In this document: in pieces, positions 43,812 through 57,433 of the stretch | Numbering within the stretch: the first letter of the stretch is position 1 | How the letters are laid out: each line of letters begins with the position of its first letter | Assembly (NCBI RefSeq): GCF_014054725.1 | Contig: NZ_CP059563.1 | Coordinates: 186,001 to 250,000 of the forward strand | Source: Conchiformibius steedae | GTDB lineage: Bacteria; Pseudomonadota; Gammaproteobacteria; Burkholderiales; Neisseriaceae | Reading direction: 5' to 3' | Length of the DNA stretch: 64,000 nt | Program-made: the position numbers and the translations under genes | The notes under the pieces: model-generated | The model's input: the letters and a program-made list of their open reading frames with translations, nothing else | Databases searched by the model: none | What the model was told of the DNA's origin: nothing

Positions 43812-46451
43812 TTATCCAGCCAAAATCTTTTCCACAATCTCGCGCGTGTCTTTAGACAAATCGTCCCACGCAGCAAGCTGTTGCAGCTCGGCAGTCATCA
43901 GGGAGCGGCGGTGCGGCTCAAGGCGTTGGCACACACTAAACGCCGTTCGCGCCAACACCGCTGCCGTTTGCGGATTCAACGCATCGGTTTCGCGCACTTT
44001 TTCAGCAACAAAACGGTAACCTGCGCCGTTTTCCGCATGAAAATGGCGGTTATTGCGGGCAAACGTGCCAATCAGGGCGCGAACTTTATTCGGATTGGTG
44101 GGCGCAAACGCAGGATGTTGCAAGGCAGCTTGCACTTGTGCGGGCGTGTCGTCGCGGCGGCTGCTGGCAATCAGGGCAAAATATTTGTCCAACACCAGCG
44201 CGTGTTCGCCAAATTTTTCGGCAAAACGCGCCAACAGCGCATCACGGCGCGGGTCGTCCACATGATTCACGGCAGCAAGCAAACCCCATTCGTGGGTCAT
44301 GTTTTTCGACATTTCATCATAATGCTCAAACACATATTCCATTTGTTCCTGCGGATTGGCGCGTAACAGCAGACTGCGGCAGACATTACGCAGGGTGCGC
44401 CATTCTGCCTGTTCGGGATAATAATCATAAGGATTTGGCACAGCAGCGTTTTCTTCGGCGGATTTGGCTTGCAGGTTTAAAGCCAAAATATCGTCTTGGA
44501 AACGCACTGCCAAGGCATTCAGCAAGGCTTCGCGGGCATGATGCACGTTCAGCGGATGGATGTTTTCGCTGCCCCACAATTCTTCTTCGGCGGGAACGGT
44601 CAATAATTCCGCTTTTAAAGCAGGGTCAATCTCGGCACGGATAACGTGCGCCAAGGCATCAAACAGCGTATCATGCGCGGGCAAATCCTGCTGCTTGGTT
44701 AATGCCTGCTCATTGGCGGCGACGGCGCGGCGGAACAAGGTCTGCCCTGCTTCCCAACGGGCAAACGGGTCACTGTCGTGTGCCAGCAGCAAAGCCAGTT
44801 GTGCATCGCTGTAAGGGAAATTCAGGCGCACGGGCGCAGAAAAGCCACGCAGCAGTGAGGGCGTAACATTAACATTTACCCCTTCTAAAACAAATTCTTG
44901 TTCGGATTCGGTCAGCAGCAATACTGCTTCGGTAACGCTTTCCCCGCTGTTTGGCAGGGAAAAGGCTACAGCTGCGCCCGTGTCGTCCAACAAACCGATT
45001 TTAACGGGCATCATCATCGGCTGTTTGTCGTGCATATCGGGGGTGGGCGGAATACTTTGTTTGATACGCAAAACATACGCGCCTTGACCGTTCAAACTGC
45101 CCGAAACGTCCAAAACAGGCGTACCCGCTTGGCTGTACCACAGGGCAAATTGCGCCAAATCCATGCCGTTGGCATCTGCCATCGCGGCGCGGAAATCGTC
45201 GCAGGTTACGGCTTGTCCGTCATGCCGTTGAACATACAGCTTCATGCCTTTTTGGAAACCCTCTTCGCCCAATAGGGTATGATACATACGCACCACTTCC
45301 GCGCCTTTTTCATACACGGTCATGGTGTAAAAATTGTTCATTTCCACATAGCTGGCAGGACGGACAGGGTGTGCCATTGGACCTGCATCTTCGGGGAATT
45401 GATGACGGCGCAGCAAAGCGGTATTGCGGATGCGGCGCACGGCGCGGCTGCTGCGGTCGGCGGAAAACTCTTGGTCGCGGAACACGGTCAGTCCTTCTTT
45501 TAACGAAAGCTGAAACCAGTCGCGACAGGTAACACGGTTGCCCGTCCAGTTGTGAAAATACTCGTGGGCAATCACACTTTCTACGCCGTCAAAATCATCA
45601 TCGGTGGCAGTACGGGCATCGGCAAGCACATATTTGGTATTAAAAATATTTAAACCTTTGTTTTCCATGGCGCCCATATTAAAGTCGCCCACCGCCACCA
45701 CCATGTAGATATCCAAATCATACACCAGCCCGAAACGGGTTTCGTCCCAGCGCATGGCGTGTTTGAGCGACTCGATGGCAAAGCCCACTTGGTTTTGGTC
45801 TTCGGCGCGGGTGTAAAATTCCAAGGCAATTTCGCGTCCGTCTGCGGCGGTAAAGCGGTCGCGGGTACACGCCAAATCGCCTGCCACCAACGCAAACAGG
45901 TAAGACGGTTTGGCAAACGGGTCGTGCCACACGGCAAAATGGCGTCCTTCGGGCAAATCGCCGCCGTCAATGCGGTTGCCGTTTGCCAGCAACACGGGAA
46001 AACGGGCTTTGTCGGCGTGAATTTCGGTGGTATAGACACTCATCACATCAGGGCGGTCGGGGTGAAACGTGATTTTGCGGAAACCTTCGGGTTCACATTG
46101 GGTGTACAGATTACCGCCGCTTTGATACAAGCCCATCAGCGTGGTATTTTGATGGGGAAACAGCTTGGTTTGCACGCTAAAGGTAAACGGCTGTGCAGGC
46201 GCACGATGCACCACCAACATTTCATTTTCCAAACGGTATTCGGTTTCGGGCAACATACGTCCGTTTACCATCAGCCCCACCAGTTCGGCGCTGCCGTGCA
46301 AACGCAAATCGCCCGCGCCGCTTTGCGGCTCAACCGCGTATTCGGCAGTTACCAAAGTATGGTCGCGATGAATATCAAAACGCAAACGGATTTCGGGAAT
46401 ACGATAATCGGGGGCGCGGTAGTCTTTTAGGTATTTGGCTGTTTGGCTCAT
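43812..46451 (-). CDS. pepN: Aminopeptidase N
   Basis: 879 residues, the length of the gammaproteobacterial-type M1 peptidase. The substrate motif GAMENKGLNIFNTKY and the zinc site VIAHEYFHNWTGNRVTCRDW (HEXXH with the distant Glu in LSKEGLTVF-like LKEGLTVFRDQEFSAD) are intact. It trims N-terminal residues from peptides in the cytoplasm. AGGAAAATTCT precedes the ATG, and a REP2-like element pointing the other way begins 12 bases upstream. Confidence 0.97.
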   Translation of the reverse strand: MSQTAKYLKDYRAPDYRIPEIRLRFDIHRDHTLVTAEYAVEPQSGAGDLRLHGSAELVGLMVNGRMLPETEYRLENEMLVVHRAPAQPFTFSVQTKLFPHQNTTLMGLYQSGGNLYTQCEPEGFRKITFHPDRPDVMSVYTTEIHADKARFPVLLANGNRIDGGDLPEGRHFAVWHDPFAKPSYLFALVAGDLACTRDRFTAADGREIALEFYTRAEDQNQVGFAIESLKHAMRWDETRFGLVYDLDIYMVVAVGDFNMGAMENKGLNIFNTKYVLADARTATDDDFDGVESVIAHEYFHNWTGNRVTCRDWFQLSLKEGLTVFRDQEFSADRSSRAVRRIRNTALLRRHQFPEDAGPMAHPVRPASYVEMNNFYTMTVYEKGAEVVRMYHTLLGEEGFQKGMKLYVQRHDGQAVTCDDFRAAMADANGMDLAQFALWYSQAGTPVLDVSGSLNGQGAYVLRIKQSIPPTPDMHDKQPMMMPVKIGLLDDTGAAVAFSLPNSGESVTEAVLLLTESEQEFVLEGVNVNVTPSLLRGFSAPVRLNFPYSDAQLALLLAHDSDPFARWEAGQTLFRRAVAANEQALTKQQDLPAHDTLFDALAHVIRAEIDPALKAELLTVPAEEELWGSENIHPLNVHHAREALLNALAVRFQDDILALNLQAKSAEENAAVPNPYDYYPEQAEWRTLRNVCRSLLLRANPQEQMEYVFEHYDEMSKNMTHEWGLLAAVNHVDDPRRDALLARFAEKFGEHALVLDKYFALIASSRRDDTPAQVQAALQHPAFAPTNPNKVRALIGTFARNNRHFHAENGAGYRFVAEKVRETDALNPQTAAVLARTAFSVCQRLEPHRRSLMTAELQQLAAWDDLSKDTREIVEKILAG

Positions 46452-46463
46452 AGAATTTTCCTA

Positions 46464-46604
46464 ATGTTTCAACACACAGAGCTGAACATCCAGCACAGCC
46501 CTATGTGTTGCCCTGATTCGGACGGGCTTACACCCCAACCGAATAAAAAAGCTGATTTTACCGCCATAAACGGCGGGGTTTCAAACCGAAAAGGAATGTG
46601 GATG
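46464..46604 (+). repeat. REP2-like element between pepN and a gene relic
   Basis: 141 bases with the same order as the elements at 30859 and 34107, ending AAAAGGAATGTGG and ATG. The 5' hairpin is partly lost here (CAGAGCTGAACATC against TATGTGTTGCCCTG). It points away from pepN, and the frame it opens is only 23 codons long. Confidence 0.72.
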
Positions 46605-46673
46605 AAAAAAGCAGTACCCTATTGTACAAATTTTTCAAGCAGCCTGAAACGTCGCCGCTTTCTATTTTATTGA
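46602..46673 (+). pseudogene. Short relic frame opened by a REP2-like element
   Basis: A 23-codon frame starting MKKAVPYCTNF and ending RRRFLFY, directly behind the ribosome binding site of the element. It has no recognisable domain and contains AAGCAGCCTGAA, one base from the Kingella-type uptake word. It may be the remains of a gene whose body was lost, or a small peptide; I favour the first. Confidence 0.35.
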
Positions 46674-46730
46674 CAACAAAAAAACATATCGCATAAGATA
46701 TGCTTTTCCCCACGCCATTTGAGGTGCTTT

Positions 46731-47183
46731 ATGTCTTATGCTTTCTATTTCTTTTCTCTTTCTGAAGAAGAGTTTAACGACATTGTTCAAAACCAAGACA
46801 ACGACAAATTTAACGAACTTGCCGAAGAGCGTAGTAATCCACCTCTCGGTACCAGTACCCAAGAGTTTTCCGATGAATTTGTAGAGCTGGTTGAAAACCA
46901 TCATCTTGCCCAATCTTTTTACTTCAAAGCAAAAAAACATGACGTTTTGGCACCTATGGCTGACGATGGCGACGCCCGTTGGTATGACCATGATGCCGTT
47001 CAAGCAATCGCAGCGGCATTTGAAGGGGTAAACTGGGGAAGCGAGATTAGGAAGTACTGCGAAGAAAACGACGAAGATTTTCACTATTCATTTGAAGAAC
47101 AAGTTTATATTTTCAACAATATCACACGCCTATTTAAACACGCTGCTGCCAATAATTGGTTGGTTATTACCTATTCGTCTTAA
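46731..47183 (+). CDS. Small hypothetical protein, unrecognised
   Basis: 150 residues, acidic, soluble, without a signal peptide. It begins MSYAFYFFSLSEEEFNDIV; Asp and Glu are frequent (YDHDAVQAIAAAFEGV, EENDEDFHYSFEEQ). Resemblance to small DUF1877-type or immunity-like proteins is only general. TTTGAGGTGCTTT precedes the ATG, so it is probably translated. Lower GC than its neighbours. Confidence 0.65.
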   Translation: MSYAFYFFSLSEEEFNDIVQNQDNDKFNELAEERSNPPLGTSTQEFSDEFVELVENHHLAQSFYFKAKKHDVLAPMADDGDARWYDHDAVQAIAAAFEGVNWGSEIRKYCEENDEDFHYSFEEQVYIFNNITRLFKHAAANNWLVITYSS

Positions 47184-47241
47184 TCATGCTTTTTGGGCTG
47201 TTTTAAAGGTATTTTTCCCAAAAACAGTAGTATTACACAGC

Positions 47242-47265
47242 AAAACGCCGCCCCAAAGGGCGGCG
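47242..47265 (-). terminator. Terminator of the second BPSS1780-type gene
   Basis: GCCGCCC (47247-47253) pairs with GGGCGGC (47258-47264); the minus strand then reads GTTTTGC. About 20 bases after the stop. Confidence 0.7.
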
Positions 47266-47284
47266 GCATCGCTTGATATCAGCC

Positions 47285-48121
47285 TTATTCCATCGGCAGA
47301 TTGGTCCAAACATTGCGGTAAGCGGTGTACATTTGCAAAACCGCCAATGCTGCAATCGTCAATACCACAGGCACAGCCAAAAACACCAGCAACATTGCCA
47401 GCTCCTCCAACCACACAGCCAACAACCATCCCACCATCCCCAGCACACAGCCCACCACAATCAATAAAGCCTTCCACACCGCAACCAACCTAACAAAAAC
47501 AGCAAGATTCAGGAAAAAAGCACGCACACTCATCACACAGGCTTGAAAAGGCTTAATATCATGCAATACCACCAATACAATTGAAAACACACACATACCC
47601 ATTGTCAGCATGACAAACAGTATAAAAAACACAATTAACACCCAGAACCAAGCCGATTTCGGCGGAAGCATACCTGCCAACCACAACACCCCTCCAACCA
47701 TCAGCACCACCCATGCCATCAGAATAAACGACAACAGCAATAAAGGCTTTAACTGATATTGAAACCCCGAAAACAAATAAACAAATTTTAAATTATTATC
47801 TTCTGCCAACGATGCGGCGGAAATCATCATTCCGCCCGTCAGCAGCACAATACAGACCACCTCAAGCGGCAAAGCAAGCGATTTCAATATTTCGGCATGC
47901 TGCGGCATTTTCCCTACCAAAAAACCTGCCACTCCCCACATACACAGTATGATAATCAACAAATACATCCCAACCATCATCATCCATGTCCACTTGCGCC
48001 GTTTAAACAACAGCCATGCTTGGCGCATCCAAACCGAACTGTCCCGTGCAGGGCATTCTGCAGGTTCGTTCAACAAACACACTTCCGATTGTTGCCATTG
48101 TTGCCATATTTCATGATTCAT
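47285..48121 (-). CDS. BPSS1780-type membrane protein, second copy
   Basis: 278 residues with about six membrane helices (WMMMVGMYLLIIILCMWGVA, VCIVLLTGGMMISAASLAED, LLLSFILMAWVVLMVGGVLW, FWVLIVFFILFVMLTMGMCV). The late motif YTAYRNVWTNLP parallels YTSYRDIWFEHLP of the protein at 1374, and both place a polar N-terminus before the first helix. It is a single gene with AGGATACGCAAT before the ATG. Function unknown. Confidence 0.72.
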   Translation of the reverse strand: MNHEIWQQWQQSEVCLLNEPAECPARDSSVWMRQAWLLFKRRKWTWMMMVGMYLLIIILCMWGVAGFLVGKMPQHAEILKSLALPLEVVCIVLLTGGMMISAASLAEDNNLKFVYLFSGFQYQLKPLLLLSFILMAWVVLMVGGVLWLAGMLPPKSAWFWVLIVFFILFVMLTMGMCVFSIVLVVLHDIKPFQACVMSVRAFFLNLAVFVRLVAVWKALLIVVGCVLGMVGWLLAVWLEELAMLLVFLAVPVVLTIAALAVLQMYTAYRNVWTNLPME

Positions 48122-48195
48122 ATTGCGTATCCTAGGGCTGAATAAAACAGTTATTTTAAACGGATTTTCTGTTTCAGGCAGGTATTTCTGGAGAC

Positions 48196-48226
48196 AAAAA
48201 ACCGCCCGAACACCATGTTCGGACGG
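48196..48226 (-). terminator. Terminator of metE
   Basis: CCGCCCGAACA (48202-48212) pairs with TGTTCGGACGG (48216-48226) with one mismatch; the minus strand continues TTTTTTG. About 22 bases after the metE stop. Confidence 0.85.
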
Positions 48227-48247
48227 CTGCTTAAAGCAATACGGGGA

Positions 48248-50521
48248 TTACTTATTCAATTCCGCACGCAGTTTTTTGGTTACATCCATCATCACTTCCA
48301 ACTGCTCAATGGTTTCTTTCCAACCGCGTGTTTTCAAACCACAATCGGGGTTCACCCACAAACGCTCAACAGGCACAACTTCCATCGCTTTACGCAACAG
48401 GTGTTCCACTTCGGCAGCAGTCGGCACACGCGGGCTGTGAATGTCGTACACGCCCGGACCGATGTCGTTGGGGTATTTGAAATCGCCAAACGCAGTCAGC
48501 AATTCCATATCAGAACGTGAAGTTTCAATGGTAATCACGTCCGCATCCATGCTGGCAATCGCAGGCAGAATGTCGTTAAACTCGGAATAGCACATATGGG
48601 TGTGGATTTGCGTGCTGTCTTCAGCGCCCGTGCTGGACAGGCGGAAGGCTTCACACGCCCAAGCCAAGTACTCGTCCCATTGCGCTTTTTTCAGCGGCAT
48701 GGCTTCGCGGATGGCAGGTTCGTCAATCTGAATCACTTTAATACCCGCTTTTTCCAAATCCAACACTTCATCGTTCAATGCCAAAGCGATTTGTTTAGCC
48801 ACCACGCTCAAAGGCACATCATCGCGCACAAACGACCATTTGAACATGGTAACAGGACCGGTCAGCATGCCTTTCATCGGGCGTTTGGTCAGGGTTTGCG
48901 CGTATTGCGACCAATAAACGGTCATCGGCTCGGGGCGGGAAACGTCGCCGAAAATAATCGGCGGTTTCACGCAGCGGCTGCCGTAGCTTTGCACCCAACC
49001 GAATTGGCTGAAGCAGTAGCCCGCCAGTTGTTCGCCGAAGTATTCCACCATATCGTTGCGCTCGGCTTCGCCATGAACGGGTACGTCCAATTCCAGTTTT
49101 TCTTGTACTTCAACGCAGTAGGCGATTTCTTTCTTCATCGCTGCATCGTAATCGGCAGCAGACAACTCGCCTTTTTTAAAGGCGGCGCGTGCTTGGCGGA
49201 TTTCGGTGGTTTGCGGGAAAGAACCGATGGTGGTCGTCGGCAGAACAGGTAGGTTCATCCAAGCCTGTTGCGCTTTGATGCGCTCGGCAAACGGCGATTT
49301 GCGTTGGTCTGCGCCTTCAGGCAACTCGGCAACGCGTTTTTGTACCGCTTCATTGTGGATTTTTTTGTTGGTGGCACGGTCGGCAGCAGCAGCATCGGAA
49401 GCGGCAATCGCTTCTTTTACGCTGTCTTTACCGTGTGCCAACGCCTGTTTCACCACACCCAATTCCACCAGTTTTTGCGCGGCAAACGCCATCCAGTTTT
49501 TGATTTCGGGGTCTAATTTTTCTTCTACTGCCAAATCTTGCGGGCTGTGCAGCAGCGAGCAAGACGGCGCAATCCACAAATTATTGCCCAATTTTTCCTG
49601 TACGGGTTTCAAAGTATCAATCACTTTGCTCAAATTGGCGCGCCACACATTGCGACCGTCAATCAAACCCACTGACAATACTTTGTTTTCAGGCCAATTC
49701 GCCACAAACACATCCAATTGCTCGGGCGCACGCACCGCATCAATATGCACACCGTGAACAGGCAGGGCTTTCAGCAGGTTCAAATGCTCGGCAACAGAAG
49801 CAAAATAAGTCCCGATAATAATGCGAACACCCGTATTGGTCAGCTCTTTATAAGCCGTTTCAACGGCTTTAATCCAATTGGCATCGGCATCGGCAGACAA
49901 AATCGGCTCATCAATTTGAATCCAATCCACGCCTTCCGCTGCCAGTTCGCGCAACAATTGTGCATACACAGGCAACAATTTCGGCAACAGGCTGATGCGT
50001 TTAAAGCCCTCGCCTTTTGCCTTACCCAGCCACAGCAGAGTAACAGGACCTAACAAAGTCGGCTTAATATCATGACCTTGAGCTTTGGCTTCTTTGATTT
50101 GGGCAATCAGGTTTTGCGCGTTTACCGAAAACTCGGTATCCGCATGCCATTCGGGAACGATATAGTGGTAGTTGGTATCAAACCATTTGGTCATTTCCAT
50201 GGCAAACTGAGTGGCATTACCACGCGCCAATTGGAAATATTCAGGCAAAGTCAGTTTTGCGGGGTCAAAACCAAAACGTTTGGGAATCGCGCCCAAAGTA
50301 CACAGCAAATCTAACACTTGGTCATAAAAAGAAAAATCGCCTACGGGCAACAAATCTGCACCCGCTGCTTTTTGAGTCGCCCAGTTGCCACGGCGGATAT
50401 CAGCCGCAACGGCTTGCAATTCGGCTTCGGTTTTATCGCCTTTCCAAAAAGCTTCAACAGCAAATTTCAGTTCGCGTTTCGCACCGATGCGCGGATAACC
50501 TGAAAGATGAAAAGTATTCAT
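48248..50521 (-). CDS. metE: Cobalamin-independent methionine synthase
   Basis: 757 residues, usual for MetE. The N-terminal half has [20 protein letters not shown]; the catalytic half has the zinc ligands in [12 protein letters not shown] and [11 protein letters not shown], and the substrate sites [33 protein letters not shown] and [13 protein letters not shown]. It moves a methyl group from methyl-tetrahydropteroyl-triglutamate to homocysteine. It is zinc-dependent. A perfect MetR-type box lies about 110 bases upstream. AAGGAATGATTT precedes the ATG. Confidence 0.97.
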   Translation of the reverse strand: MNTFHLSGYPRIGAKRELKFAVEAFWKGDKTEAELQAVAADIRRGNWATQKAAGADLLPVGDFSFYDQVLDLLCTLGAIPKRFGFDPAKLTLPEYFQLARGNATQFAMEMTKWFDTNYHYIVPEWHADTEFSVNAQNLIAQIKEAKAQGHDIKPTLLGPVTLLWLGKAKGEGFKRISLLPKLLPVYAQLLRELAAEGVDWIQIDEPILSADADANWIKAVETAYKELTNTGVRIIIGTYFASVAEHLNLLKALPVHGVHIDAVRAPEQLDVFVANWPENKVLSVGLIDGRNVWRANLSKVIDTLKPVQEKLGNNLWIAPSCSLLHSPQDLAVEEKLDPEIKNWMAFAAQKLVELGVVKQALAHGKDSVKEAIAASDAAAADRATNKKIHNEAVQKRVAELPEGADQRKSPFAERIKAQQAWMNLPVLPTTTIGSFPQTTEIRQARAAFKKGELSAADYDAAMKKEIAYCVEVQEKLELDVPVHGEAERNDMVEYFGEQLAGYCFSQFGWVQSYGSRCVKPPIIFGDVSRPEPMTVYWSQYAQTLTKRPMKGMLTGPVTMFKWSFVRDDVPLSVVAKQIALALNDEVLDLEKAGIKVIQIDEPAIREAMPLKKAQWDEYLAWACEAFRLSSTGAEDSTQIHTHMCYSEFNDILPAIASMDADVITIETSRSDMELLTAFGDFKYPNDIGPGVYDIHSPRVPTAAEVEHLLRKAMEVVPVERLWVNPDCGLKTRGWKETIEQLEVMMDVTKKLRAELNK

Positions 50522-50599
50522 AAATCATTCCTTATAAAATCCCCACACACGGGGAACACAAAAATTCTCAAGGCGCGATATTGGCGTGTTTTCACAATG

Positions 50600-50622
50600 A
50601 ATGCAAATGATAATTTTGCATT
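50600..50622 (-). promoter_or_regulatory. Second dyad upstream of metE
   Basis: AATGCAAA (50600-50607) pairs with TTTGCATT (50615-50622) around TGATAAT. It sits between the MetR box and the metE start, so it may be a second operator. It shares only part of a Fur-box pattern and does not fit the Zur consensus. Confidence 0.45.
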
Positions 50623-50625
50623 TCC

Positions 50626-50646
50626 AATATGAATTTTTTTCATATT
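50626..50646 (-). promoter_or_regulatory. MetR box upstream of metE
   Basis: TGAATTTTTTTCA (50630-50642) matches the MetR consensus TGAANNNNNTTCA, and its arms extend to eight paired bases each (AATATGAA with TTCATATT). MetR activates metE when homocysteine accumulates. No metR gene is in the window. Confidence 0.65.
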
Positions 50647-50660
50647 CCAAACATCACGCA

Positions 50661-51374
50661 TTATCGGCTGTCGGGTATTTGACGATTCAGGCACGCCACC
50701 GCCAACCACAGTACTACCACACAATCAATTAAACGGATAATCTGTGTCGCCAATGCACTAACGGGAAAGCAAAACTGCCAAATTCCCATTACAATCAAAG
50801 TAAAAATACCCAATATTGCCCAAAAACACCGCTTCTGTGCTCGCGCTCGCAGGCGTGGCGCAGGATAACGTTGCACCGTTTTGCGCCACACCCAAGCCAC
50901 ATACGCCAAACCGAAAATTCCGCCACTGTATTGCAGCCATTTATAAACAGGCAACCCAATTAGCTTACTGTTTAAAAAAGAAATATGCTCTACAAACCAT
51001 GCACCCTGATGGGTAAAGGCATCCCAAAACACATGGGTTGCCATGCCCAATAACGCAGATGACAAAAACACAAGTACACGCTGCCCTCTTGTTTTTGCTG
51101 ATGTATCAGGGACATCAAACGCCCACGTTTGCAGTAAATAAGCCATCGCCACTGCCCGCAAACGCCAACGATACAGCGCATAAAACAAGCACACCAAGGG
51201 CAGATTCAGACACAAAGCACCCAATAGGGTATGCCCGAAACCATTCGCCGCCCTACCCTGTAAAAAATAAATAAAATCAGGCGACATTGCCCCCAAAACC
51301 AATGCACCACGATGCAAAAACGGTTTTTCGGGCAAACACAATACTGCCGCAGGATGAGCTAAAGTAAACGGCAT
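50661..51374 (-). CDS. DUF4184 membrane protein
   Basis: 237 residues, about six membrane helices. The start [15 protein letters not shown], then LVLGAMSPDFIYFLQG, and the His/Asp motif ATHVFWDAFTHQGAW are typical of DUF4184, a family related to membrane-bound metal-dependent hydrolases of the YdjM type. The enzymatic role is unproven. Its ATG overlaps the coaD stop by one base (TGATG), so the two are one transcript. Confidence 0.85.
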   Translation of the reverse strand: MPFTLAHPAAVLCLPEKPFLHRGALVLGAMSPDFIYFLQGRAANGFGHTLLGALCLNLPLVCLFYALYRWRLRAVAMAYLLQTWAFDVPDTSAKTRGQRVLVFLSSALLGMATHVFWDAFTHQGAWFVEHISFLNSKLIGLPVYKWLQYSGGIFGLAYVAWVWRKTVQRYPAPRLRARAQKRCFWAILGIFTLIVMGIWQFCFPVSALATQIIRLIDCVVVLWLAVACLNRQIPDSR

Positions 51375-51886
51375 CAGCGTTCCTGATTATCCATTAATAT
51401 TTTTTGGTAAACTGCATCGGGCACATAGCGCAACAACACTTGTCGCCAACCTTTGTACCCCACCAAACCTTTTACCATTGTAGAAGAAATTTCGGCGATT
51501 TCACGCGGGGGCATCAGAAATACGGTACGGATTTCGGGCTGCAAATCGGCATTGATGTAACGCACGGCGCGTTCGTATTCGTAGTCAGCACCCGTGCGAA
51601 TGCCTCTCACAATAAAACGTGCCCCTACCGAATCGGCATAATTCACCAAAAAATCATTTTCAAACGCCGCAATCCGAACATTGGCAAACTGTGCGGTAAT
51701 ATCCTGCAACATTTGCTGCCGTTCTGCCACAGTATAAGTGCTTTTTTTGTCAGCATTCACGCCAATCGCCACAATCAGTTCATCAAAAAGCTGCTGCGCT
51801 TGGGCAATCATCCACAAATGACCATTGGTAGGCGGGTCAAAACTGCCTGCATATACGGCACGGCGCAATACGGTAGGCTGCTGCAT
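51374..51886 (-). CDS. coaD: Phosphopantetheine adenylyltransferase
   Basis: 170 residues. The nucleotidyl-transferase motif [18 protein letters not shown] is at the start; [21 protein letters not shown] and ISSTMVKGL are the later signatures. It makes dephospho-CoA from phosphopantetheine and ATP, the fourth step of coenzyme A synthesis. It follows the rrn terminator and reads with the DUF4184 gene. GGAATAAACATC precedes the ATG. Confidence 0.95.
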   Translation of the reverse strand: MQQPTVLRRAVYAGSFDPPTNGHLWMIAQAQQLFDELIVAIGVNADKKSTYTVAERQQMLQDITAQFANVRIAAFENDFLVNYADSVGARFIVRGIRTGADYEYERAVRYINADLQPEIRTVFLMPPREIAEISSTMVKGLVGYKGWRQVLLRYVPDAVYQKILMDNQER

Positions 51887-51902
51887 GATGTTTATTCCAG
51901 TT

Positions 51903-51935
51903 AAAAACCCCCTGAAAACAAGGTTCAGGGGGTTT
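51903..51935 (-). terminator. Terminator of the rRNA operon
   Basis: AAACCCCCTGAA (51905-51916) pairs with TTCAGGGGGTTT (51924-51935), a 12-base perfect stem; on the minus strand TTTTTAAC follows. Confidence 0.88.
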
Positions 51936-51946
51936 ATGAATAAGGA

Positions 51947-52060
51947 GTTTGGCGGTGCCCTACTTTCGCACGGGGATCCGTACTATCATCGGCGCAGCTG
52001 CGTTTCACGGTCCTGTTCGGGAAGGGAAGGGGTGGTACCGCAGCGCTGTTGCCGCCAAAC
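51947..52060 (-). rRNA. rrf: 5S ribosomal RNA
   Basis: The minus strand reads GTTTGGCGGCAACAGCGCTG and ends in GCACCGCCAAAC, closing the terminal stem, with the conserved CCCGAACAGGACCGTGAAAC inside. About 114 bases. It is the last gene of the rRNA operon. Confidence 0.92.
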
Positions 52061-52136
52061 ATAAAAGGATAAATCGGAAGCCGCTGTTGGGTAATGATGT
52101 ATTTCAGTAAACTGATTAAGTACTTCAAATGATAGA

Positions 52137-55018
<2,882 letters not shown>

Positions 55019-55239
55019 TCTATCATTTGAAGTACCTGTTGACTTCGTTTGTTTGGCGTTGACGACCAGAACAAACTTCAGATACCTTACTTTGATACAG
55101 TTTACTGCTTTGTTGTGAATTGTTCCTGCCTTTTGTGTTCAGGAACAATTGATACAATCATCACCCAAATTACTGTGGTTGAAATATATTTATATTTACA
55201 ACCAACATTGTCTTTGTTTGTTGATTTCGGCTTCCGATT

Positions 55240-55251
55240 TGTTAAAGAGCG
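55240..55251 (-). promoter_or_regulatory. boxA antitermination site in the 16S-23S spacer
   Basis: The minus strand reads CGCTCTTTAACA, one base from the boxA consensus TGCTCTTTAACA. Together with the leader copy it lets NusB/NusE-modified polymerase read through the operon. The rest of the 330-base spacer downstream of tRNA-Ala holds nothing else I can identify. Confidence 0.65.
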
Positions 55252-55347
55252 ATGCAATTATTTTTGCAAATAAAAACAGACTATTTTACCTTAATCCGCT
55301 TTTATTTGCAAAAGCTTTATTTAATATCTGATGAAATACCTGATATT

Positions 55348-55423
55348 TGGTGGAGGCAAACGGGATCGAACCGATGACCCCCTGCTTGCAAAGCAGGTGC
55401 TCTACCAACTGAGCTATGCCCCC
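55348..55423 (-). tRNA. tRNA-Ala (TGC)
   Basis: 76 bases including CCA. GGGGGCATAGCTCAGTTGGT opens it, the anticodon loop TTTGCAA gives TGC, and GGTTCGATCCCGTTTGCCTC closes it. It lies between 16S and 23S, next to tRNA-Ile. Confidence 0.97.
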
Positions 55424-55465
55424 AGTATTCTTCAGTTTGGGTCTTTCAAACGGCTTTAAGCAGTT

Positions 55466-55542
<77 letters not shown>

Positions 55543-55603
55543 AAGGTCTTTTTCTTGCATCTAACATGATTACCGATAAGTGCGGATACTTGACCGCTTT
55601 CTC

Positions 55604-57148
<1,545 letters not shown>

Positions 57149-57270
57149 ATCTCTAACTTAATAACTTCTGGTCTGCTCAAAAAAACCGACAAGAACACAA
57201 CAAACAAAATTACTGTGTACTCGTCAATCTTGGCAGTGCGGACAAATATCCGCACTTATCGGTAATCAAC

Positions 57271-57282
57271 TGTTAAAGAGCA
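57271..57282 (-). promoter_or_regulatory. boxA in the rRNA leader
   Basis: The minus strand reads TGCTCTTTAACA, a perfect boxA, 123 bases before the 16S 5' end and just outside the processing stem. Confidence 0.85.
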
Positions 57283-57335
57283 ATAAAAATGGCTACCACA
57301 ACCAGAAAACTAATGTCGCAGCAGCGAAAAACCGA

Positions 57336-57364
57336 ACTATACGCACTTTGCTAAATCTTGGCAA
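57336..57364 (-). promoter_or_regulatory. rrn P1 promoter
   Basis: On the minus strand, TTGCCA (-35, 57359-57364), a 17-base spacer and TATAGT (-10, 57336-57341) form a good sigma-70 promoter, with an A/T-rich stretch (57370-57425) upstream that would act as an UP element. The transcript would start near 57328. Confidence 0.7.
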
Positions 57365-57433
57365 GGACAATTTATAAAAAAGTTTACAGAATTTTGCAAC
57401 AATTTATTTTTTAACAAATTTAAATTGGAAAAA

